Below are positions 1 through 12,900 of a stretch of DNA of 64,000 nt, piece by piece. The notes below the pieces were generated by a model that was not told where the DNA came from, searched no databases, and worked only from the letters and a program-made list of their open reading frames with translations. Position 1 is the first letter of the stretch. Each line of letters begins with the position of its first letter. Location: positions 62,001-126,000 of the forward strand of contig JBAMDO010000098.1 in NCBI GenBank assembly GCA_037074765.1. The letters run 5' to 3'. Source of the stretch: Mansonella perstans (taxonomy: Eukaryota > Nematoda > Chromadorea > Rhabditida > Onchocercidae). The translations under genes were made by a program, and so were the position numbers.

Positions 1-3000
1 ATATTTAAAAAAAAAAAAAAACTGCACTGAGCATGCTCTTTGCTACGAAACGCATGAACCGATTACTTGGTGTAACTTTTAGGAAAATCAAGAATGGATG
101 TAAGTTGTTTGAATATACACAGTTAGTAAATGCTGGCTGCATTGTGAAGTAAAAAAAAAAACGGAATGCTAAAATGGATTAATTCGTATTTTCCTAAAAA
201 TACATTTTCTTTTACAGTCTATTATCATGCTATTTTGATTGTTTGCGGGATTAACACAATAAACAACGCGATCACATTGGAGGTGACATGTTTTAAGAAT
301 TAAAAAATTAAACACTTCAAATGATCATTTAAGGAAATCCTTAATTATTGCAGATATTCGAAAGATAAACAGTAATTGGAACTAGTTTTATTGATTAATG
401 CAGTGATTATTTTAATTTTACCTCATTAATAAGTATCAATTTTGGGTTCATTTTGAACTAGTAGTAGGTTGATGATAATTTTTATGTATTTTCGGAATAC
501 CATAAAGTATATTTCAGATAAAGTTCCAATTCTGATATCTTTGATAACTGATTGTAGCATATAACCAGAATAACATATATGCTATAGTTTCTTAATTAAG
601 TTTGTTATACCTGCAGGAATTACTGATTGGGCCATTGATATCGTTGCATAAATCTCTGGCATACAGTCCGATATCTACATCAATGGCACTTATTTTGCCA
701 CAAACATATGACTTCCTTACAGATTTAGATCAATTCAACACTTACCAATAATTTTTATTTTAATCATCAGAGGTCAAATACTTGAAATTCTGATTGAAAT
801 CATTGCAATACTTAAGACTAGACAAAACGAAATTGCCAAAATCGACAATCTACTACCGAAAAATGCTAAAAATCAAGTAGACAAATTATTTGCAAATATT
901 ATTTTTTGAATTTTTTAAAAATTTTTAAGTTCACTCTCGGGGAAATATTCTCAGATGCATATAACATATATTATTCTCAATTAATATAATTTATTATCCT
1001 CTTATAAGTTTGCTGATATGCTTAAGAGTTATTCACTTTTTTTTTGGGCTTATAATTCATTATGTTGCCACCTTTGAACCCTTGTTTTTTTTTTTCTAAC
1101 ACCCCCCCCCCCCTTCTGCCCCCTTGTTTTTCTAACACTAGTGTATTCATTCATATTTTATAAAAAAAAAAGATAAACAGAAGCAATGAAAAGTAAAAGC
1201 AAGGAAAAACAAAAAGCGAAAAACAAAAAGCGAAAAAAAAAACTGAGAACTAAGAATTACAAAAAAAAAGTAATAATAATAATAAGGAAAGGCAGTAAAA
1301 AGAAATAAAAAGAAAGAAAAAATGAGGAACCGCAAGAAAGAAGAAAACACGAAGTGAAAAGTTAAAAGAAAAGAAAATGTAATAAAACAAAAATAATTGA
1401 ACTTTTTGAATTCTTTAATTACTGTTTATGTATTAGCGTATTAATTTTCCTTGTCTTACTGATTAATTGTTTTCCATCACTAAGACTGTTCAGAAAGTGT
1501 GTGTTTTCGAATCATATGAATTTATTGGTCACTATATGAACTGGCGACAACCAATAATTCAAATGTGCAATGAATAGTTCGCATTTAAACATTTTTTAAA
1601 TTTGTAGAATTTGAAAATTTTCTGACATATATCTAACAATTGGTCAATTGTTTTTTGAGTTTCAGTGATGAAGAATTCATCGAGCAAAACAATAATCAAA
1701 TATTTCTAATATAATATATATGAAACTGATATAATGGACTAATTATTTGGTATTTCTGATCTAATTTTGCATAGGCAAACTCTTGTTACATAGTAATTAG
1801 ACTTTTTGATCTAATCATCTTCTTTTATATTGTAATTGATCGTTGAATATCTTTTTATGAATGAGAGAGGAATAGATTTACTTAAAAAGAAAGAAGTTAT
1901 TTCTATTGTTTTAAAGTATTAATAAAGCTGAAGTTAAAAGTCGTAATAAAATAAAGTTACTTCTATCATTTTAAAAGTCTGGCTTGGATGACGTTTTAAA
2001 AAAATGTTGCCCGTGACTATGTCATTAATTCTTAATAATGAATTAACAAAAGAATCCATCAGTTAGATATTGTAAATTAACGTATGCATCGGTGAAAATC
2101 GTGAATTAACATATGTATCAATAAAAACAGCAATAGAAAAAGAAGTAATTTTATGAATACGTCATTTTATGAATACGTCATAGTTAGCAATTTATAAATA
2201 ATATGAAGTCAATGATGCGGATACATTTAACGATCATTATGCTTATTCATTATGCATTTACTGCTACATAAATTATCATATCACAGTTTCGCTCCATTCA
2301 TTGATTATGTAAAATATCTTGATTGGTTCATTATTTTTAACATCTCTATATTAATTTATTAGTTGGCGATTTGTGAATCTTGATTTATTGAAAGAATCAC
2401 TTGCCCAGCAGAATAAATGAAATGTTGCAGAAATATTAACATTATTTAGCATTACGGTATTTTTGTACAGTGTTACCCGTTGTTAATATACAAGTAGAAA
2501 AAAGAAACAAATTAAAAACAAATTACCGGTTTAATATGATTATATCATTATTAATATTATTAATTTGATTTATTAACATTTTTAAGAGTTTGCAGAACTT
2601 ACTTTAGATCTTTATTAAAATTTTATATTATGTAGTCTGATATTTATATGTCACATTATCATCACTTATTAATTATGTAATTATGATTGGAATTTCACTC
2701 AAATACGGACGTTCAAAGAGGAATACAGATTTAACTATTTTATTACCTAGGGGTTTCGTATCAGAAAAACAGAAAAGACGAATTTTAATCGCGAAAAAAT
2801 ACAAAACGTGAATTAATATAGCTCATATTACTTACATAATTAATGAATGATGATAATTTCGATATTGTAAATAGCTGTAATTTTTGCATTAAGCATAAAA
2901 ATGAGAACATCTTGCTGTCAAATTCTTACTTCCATTATTTGCTATTTCATCATATTAGTTCGTTTTCTTTCGGCAATTTCATTTACAATTTTAGAATTGG

Positions 3001-3105
3001 AATTTGAATTGTTTACATTTCAAACGTTGAAAATCTCAGTTAGTTGAAGCTTCTTCTAAATAGTATTGGAATTGATAATGGCGAGAAAAATTGTTCACCT
3101 ATAAC
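1..3105. other. AT-rich intergenic DNA
   Basis: No credible exon was seen on either strand. The stretch holds homopolymer runs (A near position 10, T near 1087, C12 near 1102-1113), a purine-rich tract at about 1160-1390 and a small tandem duplication near 2148-2180 (two copies of a 16-base TTTTATGAATACGTCA-type unit). The purine tract gives a short open frame on the minus strand, but its product is almost all Phe, Leu and Tyr and is not believable. Confidence 0.6.
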
Positions 3106-4886
3106 ATGGTTGTGTGTTATTACTGCATTATAGTATTATTATTAATATCACCTCTAAATTGCTATGAATTAAACATATCGGATGTATTCGACATAAGAGA
3201 GGAGAAATATATAATAATAAAATATACAACAGTTGTGCTGATTTCTATCTTTTTGCTGTATGGTGTTACTATTAATGTACTGATAACTGTGGTATCCTGT
3301 GATCGGGAAAATCATTACGGTCATGCAGTCGTCCATATCATATTTCAAATAGTCATTGCTCACCTGATAAGTTATACTCCTTATATAGCTGTTCTGCTTC
3401 CTGAAATATTACTAAATGAAGAATATGGTGAGTTAATATATTTACATATTTAATTTTAAAGATAAAAAGTTTGTCTTATACGAAGTATATCTTATGATGT
3501 AAACAGAAGAGAATGATTGATATTCGATTCATAGCAGTGACAATGTAAGTTTAAGTTGTGGACATGTATAGTGTGTTAAGATAATTAAGTCGTGATTAAT
3601 TTCTCATCAATTGATTGAAAGTTGAAATATTTAAATTTATTTTACTAAAATGTTTTGTTTTTTTCAGCTCGCAAAACAGCGTCGATCAACCGAATGTTCG
3701 CCACAGTCGACATGTTTTCATTTTACGCCATGATGCATTTTTCATTTTTTTTGACGTTGAGTCGCTTCCTAATCGTAGTTTTCCCAAAACACAGTTCATT
3801 TTTCGAATCCAGAAAACTGTATTTTTCACTCCTTTTCCTATGGTTGGCAACGCTTGGTATGACATATTAACTTTTTCTTTAAAATCTCTAAAATGATTAT
3901 TTCGTTTTTGACGAAATAATCATTTTAGAGCCATGCTGAGTTCGAAACTTTCAGTCATTCTGTGTGTGGATACCCATTATTTCTCGCGAGGTTTTCGTGT
4001 TTCGATCCTGTTATGGGCAAGAAGCTTAAGAAGCCAATCAAGCAAAGCTGGCAGATATTTTGCATGGTTAGATTTAAGTATAACATAAAATTTTTGCAGT
4101 TACGAATTTTGAATCTCTTTTTAATTTTTCAGACATTAAAGGTCTGCACTGCTTTAAACAACTTCATGAAGTTGTTTGAAGTGTGCAACTCTCTCTTTCG
4201 ATTTAAATACAGAAGTGATTTATGAATTAGTACTGTCATTTATATTTCATGATGGTGTGTTTAATTTTCATTGAAATTCATTAAAAATTGCACTGAAGGT
4301 TTCTTTATGCTTGGTCGCTATTTATATGCATTTCAATGATCGTTATGTATTTGGCAATTCTTTGTAAAATACGCAAACGTTTCATTTCAATACGCAATCA
4401 TAGTGAGAGTCAGTAAATTATTTTCCTTTTGTAAAATTAGAATTGCATCTTAAATTTTTGCATTTCAATTATTGCTAAAAAAAATTTCAGCTGTTTTTAA
4501 TTCTTTCATAAGTTTCCTGAAATTCACGTGATTCTTTCGAAGTTTATTGAATCATACTTCATTGCTTACGTTAAATTAAATATGAAATTTAAGAAATTCT
4601 AGTGATTGATACAAGCTGTGTAACAAAAACGTCGGAAACTACCAGATACGAGCAATCGATATTAATTCAAGCAGCATCGACTTCTGGTGTAATGATACTC
4701 GAAATGGCATTAGAGAGCTTTCTGGCAGAGTTTTTAATAAAAATTTTCGGTGAAGAAGCTATAATTCCAGCGAATATTTTTATCATCTCTTATTGCATTT
4801 TTTCTCGTACTGCATTGCCGCTTGCTTTATTCATAACTAACAAACGTGCTCGGAAATATCTCTCATTGCGTCTTGGAATTAGGTGA
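3106..4886 (+). pseudogene. Nematode serpentine (Srx/Srsx-like) 7TM receptor, frame interrupted
   Basis: Probable G-protein-coupled chemoreceptor of the nematode serpentine superfamily. Exons read as 3106-3427, 3668-3856, 3955-4066, 4133-4214 and 4603-4886, all with GT-AG introns; about 328 residues, the usual length for this class. The N-terminus MVVCYYCIIVLLL is hydrophobic and is followed by TM1 (VVLISIFLLYGVTINVLI). Exon 2 has the TM3 end LSRFLIVVFPKH, resembling the NRF..FP motif of Srx receptors, and a TM4 Trp (LFLWLATL). Exon 3 has CFDPVMGKK; exon 5 has TM6, TM7 and the tail ITNKRARKYL. All phases fit except exon 2 to exon 3, which is 2 bases out at a (TG)4 run at 3961-3968. If the run had three units, the frame would be continuous. 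It is therefore either a null allele or pseudogene, or a sequence error. Srx assignment is from motif memory and could be another serpentine family. Confidence 0.7.
3886..3930. repeat. Perfect 20-bp inverted repeat in receptor intron 2
   Basis: Arms 3886-3905 and 3911-3930 are exact reverse complements around a 5-base TTTTG loop. The hairpin fills nearly half of the 98-base intron between the donor at 3857 and the acceptor at 3954. Confidence 0.9.
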
Positions 4887-7800
4887 TGTTCATTTCATTT
4901 TAAACAATGTAAGTTATCAGATAAAGGTGAGTAAAAAAATTTTAGAAGACAGAAAATACTCTTTCTGTTTCTTACAACTTCAATTCCTGGTTTTAGTAGC
5001 AATTTCCAAACCTGAAATAGTGAATATATGGTTCTTTTTTTCATTTTCTTGTTTGGTTCTGTCGATGTAGACCTGTCAAGTGTTTAACGTTCTTTGATAA
5101 TTTTATGTTTGAAATCATTTTATCACCACAAAGAAATAAACGTCTATGACAGGTTCCATCGATTAGCATAAAGTATAAAATAGTTCAACAAAATAATTCC
5201 TGGCGAGGAAGATTGTCATTGCGATCCGGTTCCGCACAATGTATCATTGAGCAGATGATGAGAACGGTTTAACAAAACCCGTAATTATAAATATTGTAAA
5301 CTAAACTGTTTTTTTTAATATCCATTTCTTGAAAATTTTTATCCAATTTTTCAGTTTTTTTTCAAGAACTGCGTAAATGCTGTGGTAGAATTATTGGCAT
5401 GTTCGAATTACTAGTACAATTATTGATGCCATTATTGGTTGTACGGCAATTTTAATAAATGTGATTATGAAAAGCATTTAGCAAATCATAGTTTGATATT
5501 TCATGATAGCATGCGAGCTTTTCATTTAAATAGAAAATGAAAACAAACGCATATGCTTTATCTAGCACAGCAGCTTTGAATTTTCTCTTTGCATTTAATT
5601 AAAATCTAATTAAAAAGTGGACTTAGATTAAAAACAGTAATCTATTGATAAAGTGAAAGTCAAACTACTGCTAATGCAGAAATTATTCTTGCCACTATTT
5701 ATCATTATACAAAATTGTTGTGAATAATTCGATGAGTAAGTATTCTTTGAATTTCTCAAAGGAATCTAACTTAATGCGTTTGTAGTCTTATGAACTGTGG
5801 AAAAAATAATTACCGAACTATTTACACAGTCAGATGAAATATATCCGTTAACAGTCATTAAATACACAGTTAACTTTCTTTGATAATTTTATTTGTTTTT
5901 AATCTATTTTTAATACCTATGTTATTGAAATAAAATTATTTCATAAAGTCTGCTTTCCAAATATAACATTTTAAATTTTAAATTTTAACTACGATCAATT
6001 CCATATAAGATGAAGTTGATACCTTATTTTCTTCATCCGCTGTGCCAGGCAATATTTCGGATTTCTATTATCGACCGCAACCGCTACCATCGCTATTAGG
6101 AGCGAGACGGTAGGCGAGACTAACCGAAGACGACCAGAACAGTGACTAGCGATAAATTTGATAATTCGTTCTGCTAAAGTAAAATTCTGAAAATTATTTG
6201 TTTGTTTCTTTCAAATGAATAATGAATTAATTTATAGAATTATTTCTGCTTGATGATATAATTAACGATTGCAGCAATACCAAAATTATGGCATTATAAG
6301 TTTGGTGAGATTCCAATATTTCTTTGACAATTACTCGTCTCTTGATATATTAGAAATGTGGTACATTGCTACAAATAAAAATTGATCATATTACGAAAAA
6401 ATGAGAATATTAGAGCACTAATAGAAGAATTAGAGAAAGATAAGAAGTATAAACGCAAAAAAAGAAAATTCATAAATTCGGAAGAATGCTTTTCTTCAAA
6501 TTTTGTTTTCAGGAAAGAAAAAAAAAATTTGCGTCCAATTAATATTCTGTTCTGCAGCTAAAACATTATCTATCTTTTCTTTGTGGACAATGATTTCCTG
6601 GCCATGTAGTGAATCATTAATAATTCCATCATTTCTTTTTTCTATTTTTAAGTAAATGTTTTTTGGTGTTGTATCAATGAAGATTTTTGTGCTAATTTTT
6701 GATCTAACTTAAAAAGTTATTCGCTTTCGATAATGTAATATTTACAAATTATTTGCATTTTAAATGTGTTTAAAAATTTTTTAAGACTGAAATCTACAAA
6801 TTTGCGGCAAGCAACGTGCTAATCAAATAAAAAAAAGTCGGTAACTCTACAAATTGAACAAAAAAAATTGTTTATGTATGAGTTAAAGCAGTATTGTTGA
6901 TATATTTCAAACAATTAAAATTGTCTTTTATTTTCTTAATTTCTTTTGTACTCTTTTTTGTCTTTTCCTTTTTACTTTACCCATTTGTTGTATTACTCAA
7001 TTAATTACCATTCTTAAATAATTAAGAAAATTATTAATCACAAAGATTTCTCAGTTATTTACTTTTGCTTCATTCCTATAATTTTACGATGATTGAAATT
7101 AATACATATATATTTTAACTAATGAAACATAAGATAGAATGAGATATGATATACCAATTAATAAAAGAAAAAATTAGAATAAATTTTATATCTCATGGAA
7201 CCTAACATGTTTTGTGTGATTTGTTTGCATGATTTTTTATTGCTATCATCGCATGACTTCAAATTTCTTTTATTATACAATTTGAATTATGCTAATTACA
7301 TATAAAATTTAAATACAACGAAATATTTTTTAGTGACCATTTATTTGGTATGCTTATAAATTTACCGTGAATTCCGCAAATTCCCTTTTGTTTTACAAAT
7401 TTATTGTTCGAAATAAAGATAATATGGTAAATGTGACAGCAACGTGCTAAATGTGTGAAAATTCCGTGAAAATGTACAATGTTCACTACCCTTTACATAA
7501 TACATATTCGTGCTAGTTCAAAACATAAATTTTCATACACAAATTTCATTTTAATTATTACTGCAAGAATGATCTCATCATTATGAAAATTACATCTTAC
7601 TAATTATCTATCTTTATGATAAGCTTATTGAAGATAATTTCATCGTGATAGAATCCATTGTCTTTTTCAAACTTATTCACATTTCATTCTAGTAACTTTT
7701 CTCTTGTTCATAGTTGTATAAGTCATTATGAACGCTTAAATATCTTGGGTTTTAAATTATTTTAAATTAATTCAGAAAAATTTTAATTTTCAAAGGTAAA

Positions 7801-8915
7801 AATTTAAGAAGCCCAAAAAAATTACAGCAGCAATTTTTTGGGGCGCATAAAATTCGAAAATTTGAAACATCTATGAAAAATTGGGGAAACAAAGTTCCCG
7901 CAAATTCCGCAACCATATGTATAAATTGTACTTTAATACTTTTCAGTGAATCTTTTCCCGCAACTTTTAAGCAAAGATAGATATTTAGCAGATAACATTT
8001 TTAGATATTTGATAATCTATGTATCGATTTAAATCGACTGAAAAAATCGATTCTAATCAATATTTTGCGAATTTTTCCTAGTATTTTGAAATAATACAAT
8101 AATAATGAAAATGTGCACAAGAAGCACTGAAATTGTTTGTGTGATAATAATATTTTTTTTTCTATTCATTGTTTAATTTTCAGAAAAATTTAAAATTTCA
8201 GAAGAAAAAGGTTTAACTTTATTTTTGCCGTCGGACCTGAAATATTGTTAATTTTGGTAAAATTCTACCACAAATATTTCAGGTTTTTGTTTACTCTTTC
8301 TGTTTTATCTTTCAGTTTATCATATTTACCTAAATCATAATTTTGTTTATGGGCAATAATAGAATTAATTTCATCATTGATCAGCCATACAATCAATATG
8401 CATTTATCTGAATTGCGCTCGTGATTTGTGACTCTCTCATTTCGTAGCTGCCAGAAAATTATTCGTCATGAATGATCCATCGAATGAAGATGTTTTGAAG
8501 TTAAAGATAAAGTTCACGAAAAAAAGCACAAATATGTTGCTTAATGACGCATTGTGCAAAAAGAATAAAGCAAATGATTAAATTAAGTACGATAGAGAAA
8601 AATTGTTATCACAAAGCAAATTTCATTGGTAAATTTTGTTATTTGAACAAAAACGATGAATCTTCTTTAAAAGGACATTTGAAAGAATTTACTTCTTGTT
8701 CTTTGCCTCTTTTTCTTTTTCTTGAAAAAACAATTCTTTACTTCTTCGTCAAAAAATTTTCCCATCAATTTGGGTAAAAATTTCTTACCTTTAAATGGTG
8801 TGGTAACATTGCTTCGTAACTCTATCTGGTTTTACAATTTCTACAAGTTTCACAATTTCAGTTTGCTTTTATTTCAATTTCTACATTTGTATAAAGAAAC
8901 CAAAAATATTTCGCT
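4887..8915. other. AT-rich intergenic DNA with hairpins
   Basis: About 4 kb without a convincing gene. It contains the 101-nt hairpin at 5062-5162, a locally GC-rich patch at 6036-6153 and an inverted repeat at 8235-8284. A 37-codon open frame starts at 8468 (MNDPSNEDVLKLKIKF) behind a TTTCGTAG acceptor-like site but stops without a clear donor. It could be a decayed upstream exon of the next gene; I do not call it. Confidence 0.5.
5062..5162. repeat. 101-nt imperfect hairpin, pre-miRNA-sized
   Basis: The two halves pair as TCGATG/CATCGA, ACCTGTCA/TGACAGGT, GTTTA/TAAAC and TTCTTTG/CAAAGAA, separated by small internal loops and closed by an AT-rich terminal loop. That is about 26 base pairs over a 101-base span. 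It lies about 175 bases after the stop of the receptor. It may be a microRNA-like precursor, a 3' end structure or a relic of a foldback transposon; the internal loops are large for a good miRNA precursor. Confidence 0.55.
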
Positions 8916-10198
8916 ATGTTGATCGTAATAATCCTGAAAAATAAAAAAATTATTGGTATTGTTGTAGTACCCATCTTCATTGTTTTAGCTCTCATTTGTC
9001 TATATAATAATTATCTGCAAGGACACGAAGATGAAGTCGATATCGCACAATTGTTTCATTTTAACTATGTAAGTTAACAATTTTTCGGAAATTTTATATC
9101 AAAAAAATCATTAGTTTTACTAGAATTGTATGAAATCTAAAAACTCTCATATATATATTATGCCAAATACTTTAAGTTTTGTTAATTTTGGCGAAAAAAT
9201 ATCTTAATAAATCAAAAATAATCATAAAATTTCCATGAAAGGTGAAGTGCTTTTGCTACTTTTAATTTGCGGATGTTAAATCTAATACAGCAAGAAAAAT
9301 TATTTTGCGGTTAAAATTATTATATTTCTTCGCATAAAAAAATCATTTTTAGTTTGGTATCTCTGATAAAATCTGCCAGTAGTATTGCAATCAATTCATT
9401 CAATAACAATAGAGTGGGACATAATGTTAGTTAGTTTTAAAATTTATTTCATAAACAATCATTTTGCCAAATTTTATTCACATATCAAGTTAGATGAAAT
9501 TTTGTTTAATGAATTCAAAGCCATGGCAATTTTTTCAAATCAAAAATGATATAAGTGTAAAAGAACAACAAAAAAAACTACCAATAAGGTTTTGTAAACT
9601 TTTCAAACATATTTAATTTTGTTCATTTCCGAAACTATTTTCGGGAATATCTATTTTTTAGTCATTAAACAATAATGCTAATGATGGAAGTTTTCTTGAT
9701 GCTGCTGCATCAGGAACTACAAAAAGATCACGAACAGCATCATTACGAACAACAACCAGTCCTTATACTTTTCCTCCTCCTTATATTTTTTATCCCGATG
9801 TATATCAACCAGAACTAGCCAGTCCAGTTGGGGCAGGTGGATATTTACCGTACTATGGCGATAGTAGAAATGTACCGTACTATGGCGATAGTAGAAATGT
9901 ACCGTACAGTGTCGAAGGTGTAAATGTGCCGTACGGTAATGTACCGTTCGATAATAGACCGTACGGTGACGAGAATATATATATCGGTAATAGTGGATAT
10001 TTGTCGCTTATTATGGATCCTAGAAGTCCGAAACCTAGAAGTAGAGATGAAAATCGTAGACGAAATCGCGGCCGTGGGCGGGAATGTAAGGACTTTTTAT
10101 CTGCATTTTTAGCAGCCCTTAGAGGAGAAAAATGCGGTAGACGAAGAAATCGAAATCAACCAAACTTCTATGATTGGATTACTTTCATTGTGAACTAA
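8916..10198 (+). CDS. Single-pass membrane protein with VPYYGDSRN repeats
   Basis: Two exons, 8916-9068 and 9662-10198, joined in phase 0 by a GTAAGT donor and a TTTTTTAG acceptor, give 229 residues. I do not recognise the family. A hydrophobic segment at residues 12-30 (IIGIVVVPIFIVLALICLY) suggests a signal anchor, with the rest probably outside the membrane. After a Ser/Thr-rich linker and a Pro/Tyr patch (SPYTFPPPYIFYPDVY) come two exact copies of VPYYGDSRN (27-bp DNA repeat) and degenerate NVPYG/NVPF copies. The C-terminus is Arg/Asn-rich (RRRNRGRGRE) with two Cys. A stop at 8892 lies upstream in frame and a CACAATTTCAG acceptor ends at 8859, so trans-splicing with a 56-base 5'UTR is plausible. 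It may be a cuticle or surface matrix protein, by composition only. Confidence 0.72.
9847..9906 (+). repeat. 27-bp coding tandem repeat
   Basis: Two consecutive exact 27-bp units that encode VPYYGDSRN, followed by diverged partial units that keep the CCGTAC core. Repeat number may vary between individuals. Confidence 0.85.
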
Positions 10199-12900
10199 CA
10201 GTCAGCATTACTATTCTTCCTATTTTTTAATATTTTTAAATCCTTTTTTCATTTTACGATGAAAATTTTTGTCGATTTATATTATTTCTTAGTTAGAATT
10301 TAACAAATTAATATTTGATTGAAATTTCATTAACAATATCTTTTTGTTTGTTACTAAGATATTTAATGTAATGCTGTTAATTTTTATATTTAACGAGCAT
10401 GATATTTTAGTAAATTGAAATGAAAGTTTAATTGATAAATTACTCTATATTTCAACCTGTATTGATTGAGACTTTTTTTGGTCAAGCATTTAAAATATTG
10501 ATATCTTATTATTTGTTCTATCCTGTTTGAAAATACATTTGATATCATTTTTAAAAATTGTCAAAATGAATCACTCATGAAATATTTCATGATTTCTTTT
10601 TTTTTTGTTTTTTTACTACTTTATTTAATTCACTATCTTCTCAGTAAGTCTCAGTAAAAAAAAGTAAAGGACTAAATATTACCTTTTTTTTTGTAGAAGT
10701 ACTTTTACTTATATGCGTTGCAGTTCTTATTCGCCACATTTTAAAATTAAAACTGTAACCTGCTTTTATTCACATTTTTGAAGTCTTAAATGCCTTTACT
10801 AAATTTTAAAAATGCTAATGTAGCGTAAAATTGAAGTCTCGGAAAGACAAAACATCATGAAGTGCGCATTCTGTCTAATTAAAAATGCAAAGTGGGAAAA
10901 TAAAAATAATTCATTAATTTTAAGAATAATTAAAAACTCTTTCTATTTCTTTTATTATTTATCAGCTAAGTGAGTCAAAAACAGTTCCAAAAGAAAGATC
11001 AAAAAAAGCTGCTTATGAAAAAATTACGAGGGTCTGACAAAATTATTGTGTTTCTTCGGTCATAAAATTTGCCATTAATAACAAATTGTCAAACTCGTGA
11101 GCAAAAAAAAACGCAATAATTAGTTGCGAATTCGAACACGTTCCACTTCTTTTCATCTAAATTGAATTCGTCTCGAAATGATAAAAAACTGGGAAAAATT
11201 GGAAGTCGTCTTATCGAAGGCCACTTTTTTTTAAAAAAAAGAGAAGCTTTAAAATTTTTTTTCATTTCATTTTCATTTAAATAAGAAATTGGGAGTTATT
11301 TTGTTGAACAAATTCAAAATTGATCAATGCCATCATCTTATCGTACAACGTTTGTTAAAAAAAGGAAAAGCGTTAAAAATTTTTTTCGAATTAAATTATT
11401 GTAAGAAAATAAATATAAAGGAAATAAAGATTTAAGTTTGCATTTGTTGTAATTCATAGAAATATCTATGCAATGCAGCAAAATGGAATTAACACAATCA
11501 GCCGATAAATCTGTCGCAGGAAATTCTGGGACTGCCGGTATTTCAGAAATTTGCTTTAGTGCATTTGATGTAATTCTCGCAAAATTTCTGGAATTTCGAT
11601 GAACATATAAAACTTTTTGTCAATCTTTGAGATGTAAGCCTGCAAGCAGAAGATGTACCACCAGAGAAAAAAAATTTCCGAAAAATCAGTTATGCTATTT
11701 TTTCGAATAATTAACGAAATTTTAAACATTTAACAACACAAGATCCTTTGTAAAATCTACATTTTTTTAAAAATTCTCTTTCCAAAGATTTTTTTATTTT
11801 CCAATTTCATCATTGGATAGTTTCAAAATGATTTATTCTCAAACTTATCAACAGTAAAATAATAATTAATTCATGAAATGGTAATTTAATCGATGATGAA
11901 ATCACTTTTAAAAAATATTTCGTGTTTTTTTTAAAAAAAATATTGTAGTGAAAAGTGGATGTTTCTTCATACAGTATCCATTAATTAATTTTGTTGGAAA
12001 GAAGTGACTAATTTGTTTGTTTGTTTGTTTGGAAATTCCAAAGTGAATAATTCTTACCAAATGTTAATAAGCGGAATAAAGTGAACTAAAAAGCACATAA
12101 TTGAGACATCATACCAAAATTCTACGAATTACTGAGAAAGTGAATCATGCATATACTAAAAACACATGGCAAAACAATGCCAAGAAGATTTTGAATTTAA
12201 ATCGCTAGGAATTTCAGCTTTGGAATTAACAACTGCAACTAAAATAACTTATTTGAAACTATTTCAACTTTTTCAAATTGTCATTAATTTTTAAAAATTT
12301 TTTATCAATTGTGCTATTTAGATTCATTAATACTGAAAATGACATTTCAAGGTTAATATTAGCATTTACTGCTCTATTAAGTAGTGATTTTTGGATCAGC
12401 TTATTTTTTTCATTCTTGTTTTATTGTGTAATGTATAGAATTGAAGTATCGATTGGTTTAAAAAAATTCTTCTTCAACAGTAAACTTTTTATTTATTATT
12501 TATACAGTTTACAATAATAGTTTGAAATCACGCTTTCTATGTTATTCTGAAATTACTCAACTGTTACCAGCATTGCAATTACCGAAAAAGCTTACTGTAA
12601 AAATCTGCTTAGGAATGCCCTGATTGTATTTGATGTGCAGTAATACCGCAGTCAAGTAAGTATTTTTAGCAGTTTATGTCACTTTGGTTAGGATAATTCA
12701 AAATTTCACGACATACGTGTAATAACGTTGCAATTAAGTAAGAATCACCAACAAATAATTTCACTCAGAGTATATTTTTAAACAAATTCATGTATTAAAG
12801 TTACAGCAAACAATGCCAACATAATCTTTATATTAAAACATACAACAAATATCCGAAATAACCTAATTAATTAAATTATATTCGTATTTTTCGTAATCAA
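10199..12900. other. AT-rich intergenic DNA
   Basis: No exon with convincing composition or splice context was found on either strand. Short poly-A/T runs and the (TTTG)3 run near 12014-12029 are the only local structures seen. Confidence 0.5.

Noticed and set aside
1147..1350. Minus-strand open frame rich in Phe/Leu/Tyr
   Set aside because: It is the translation of a purine-rich low-complexity tract; no splice or start context.
12278..12517. 79-codon hydrophobic plus-strand frame
   Set aside because: Phe/Leu-rich as expected from T-rich DNA; no neighbouring exons or recognisable motif.
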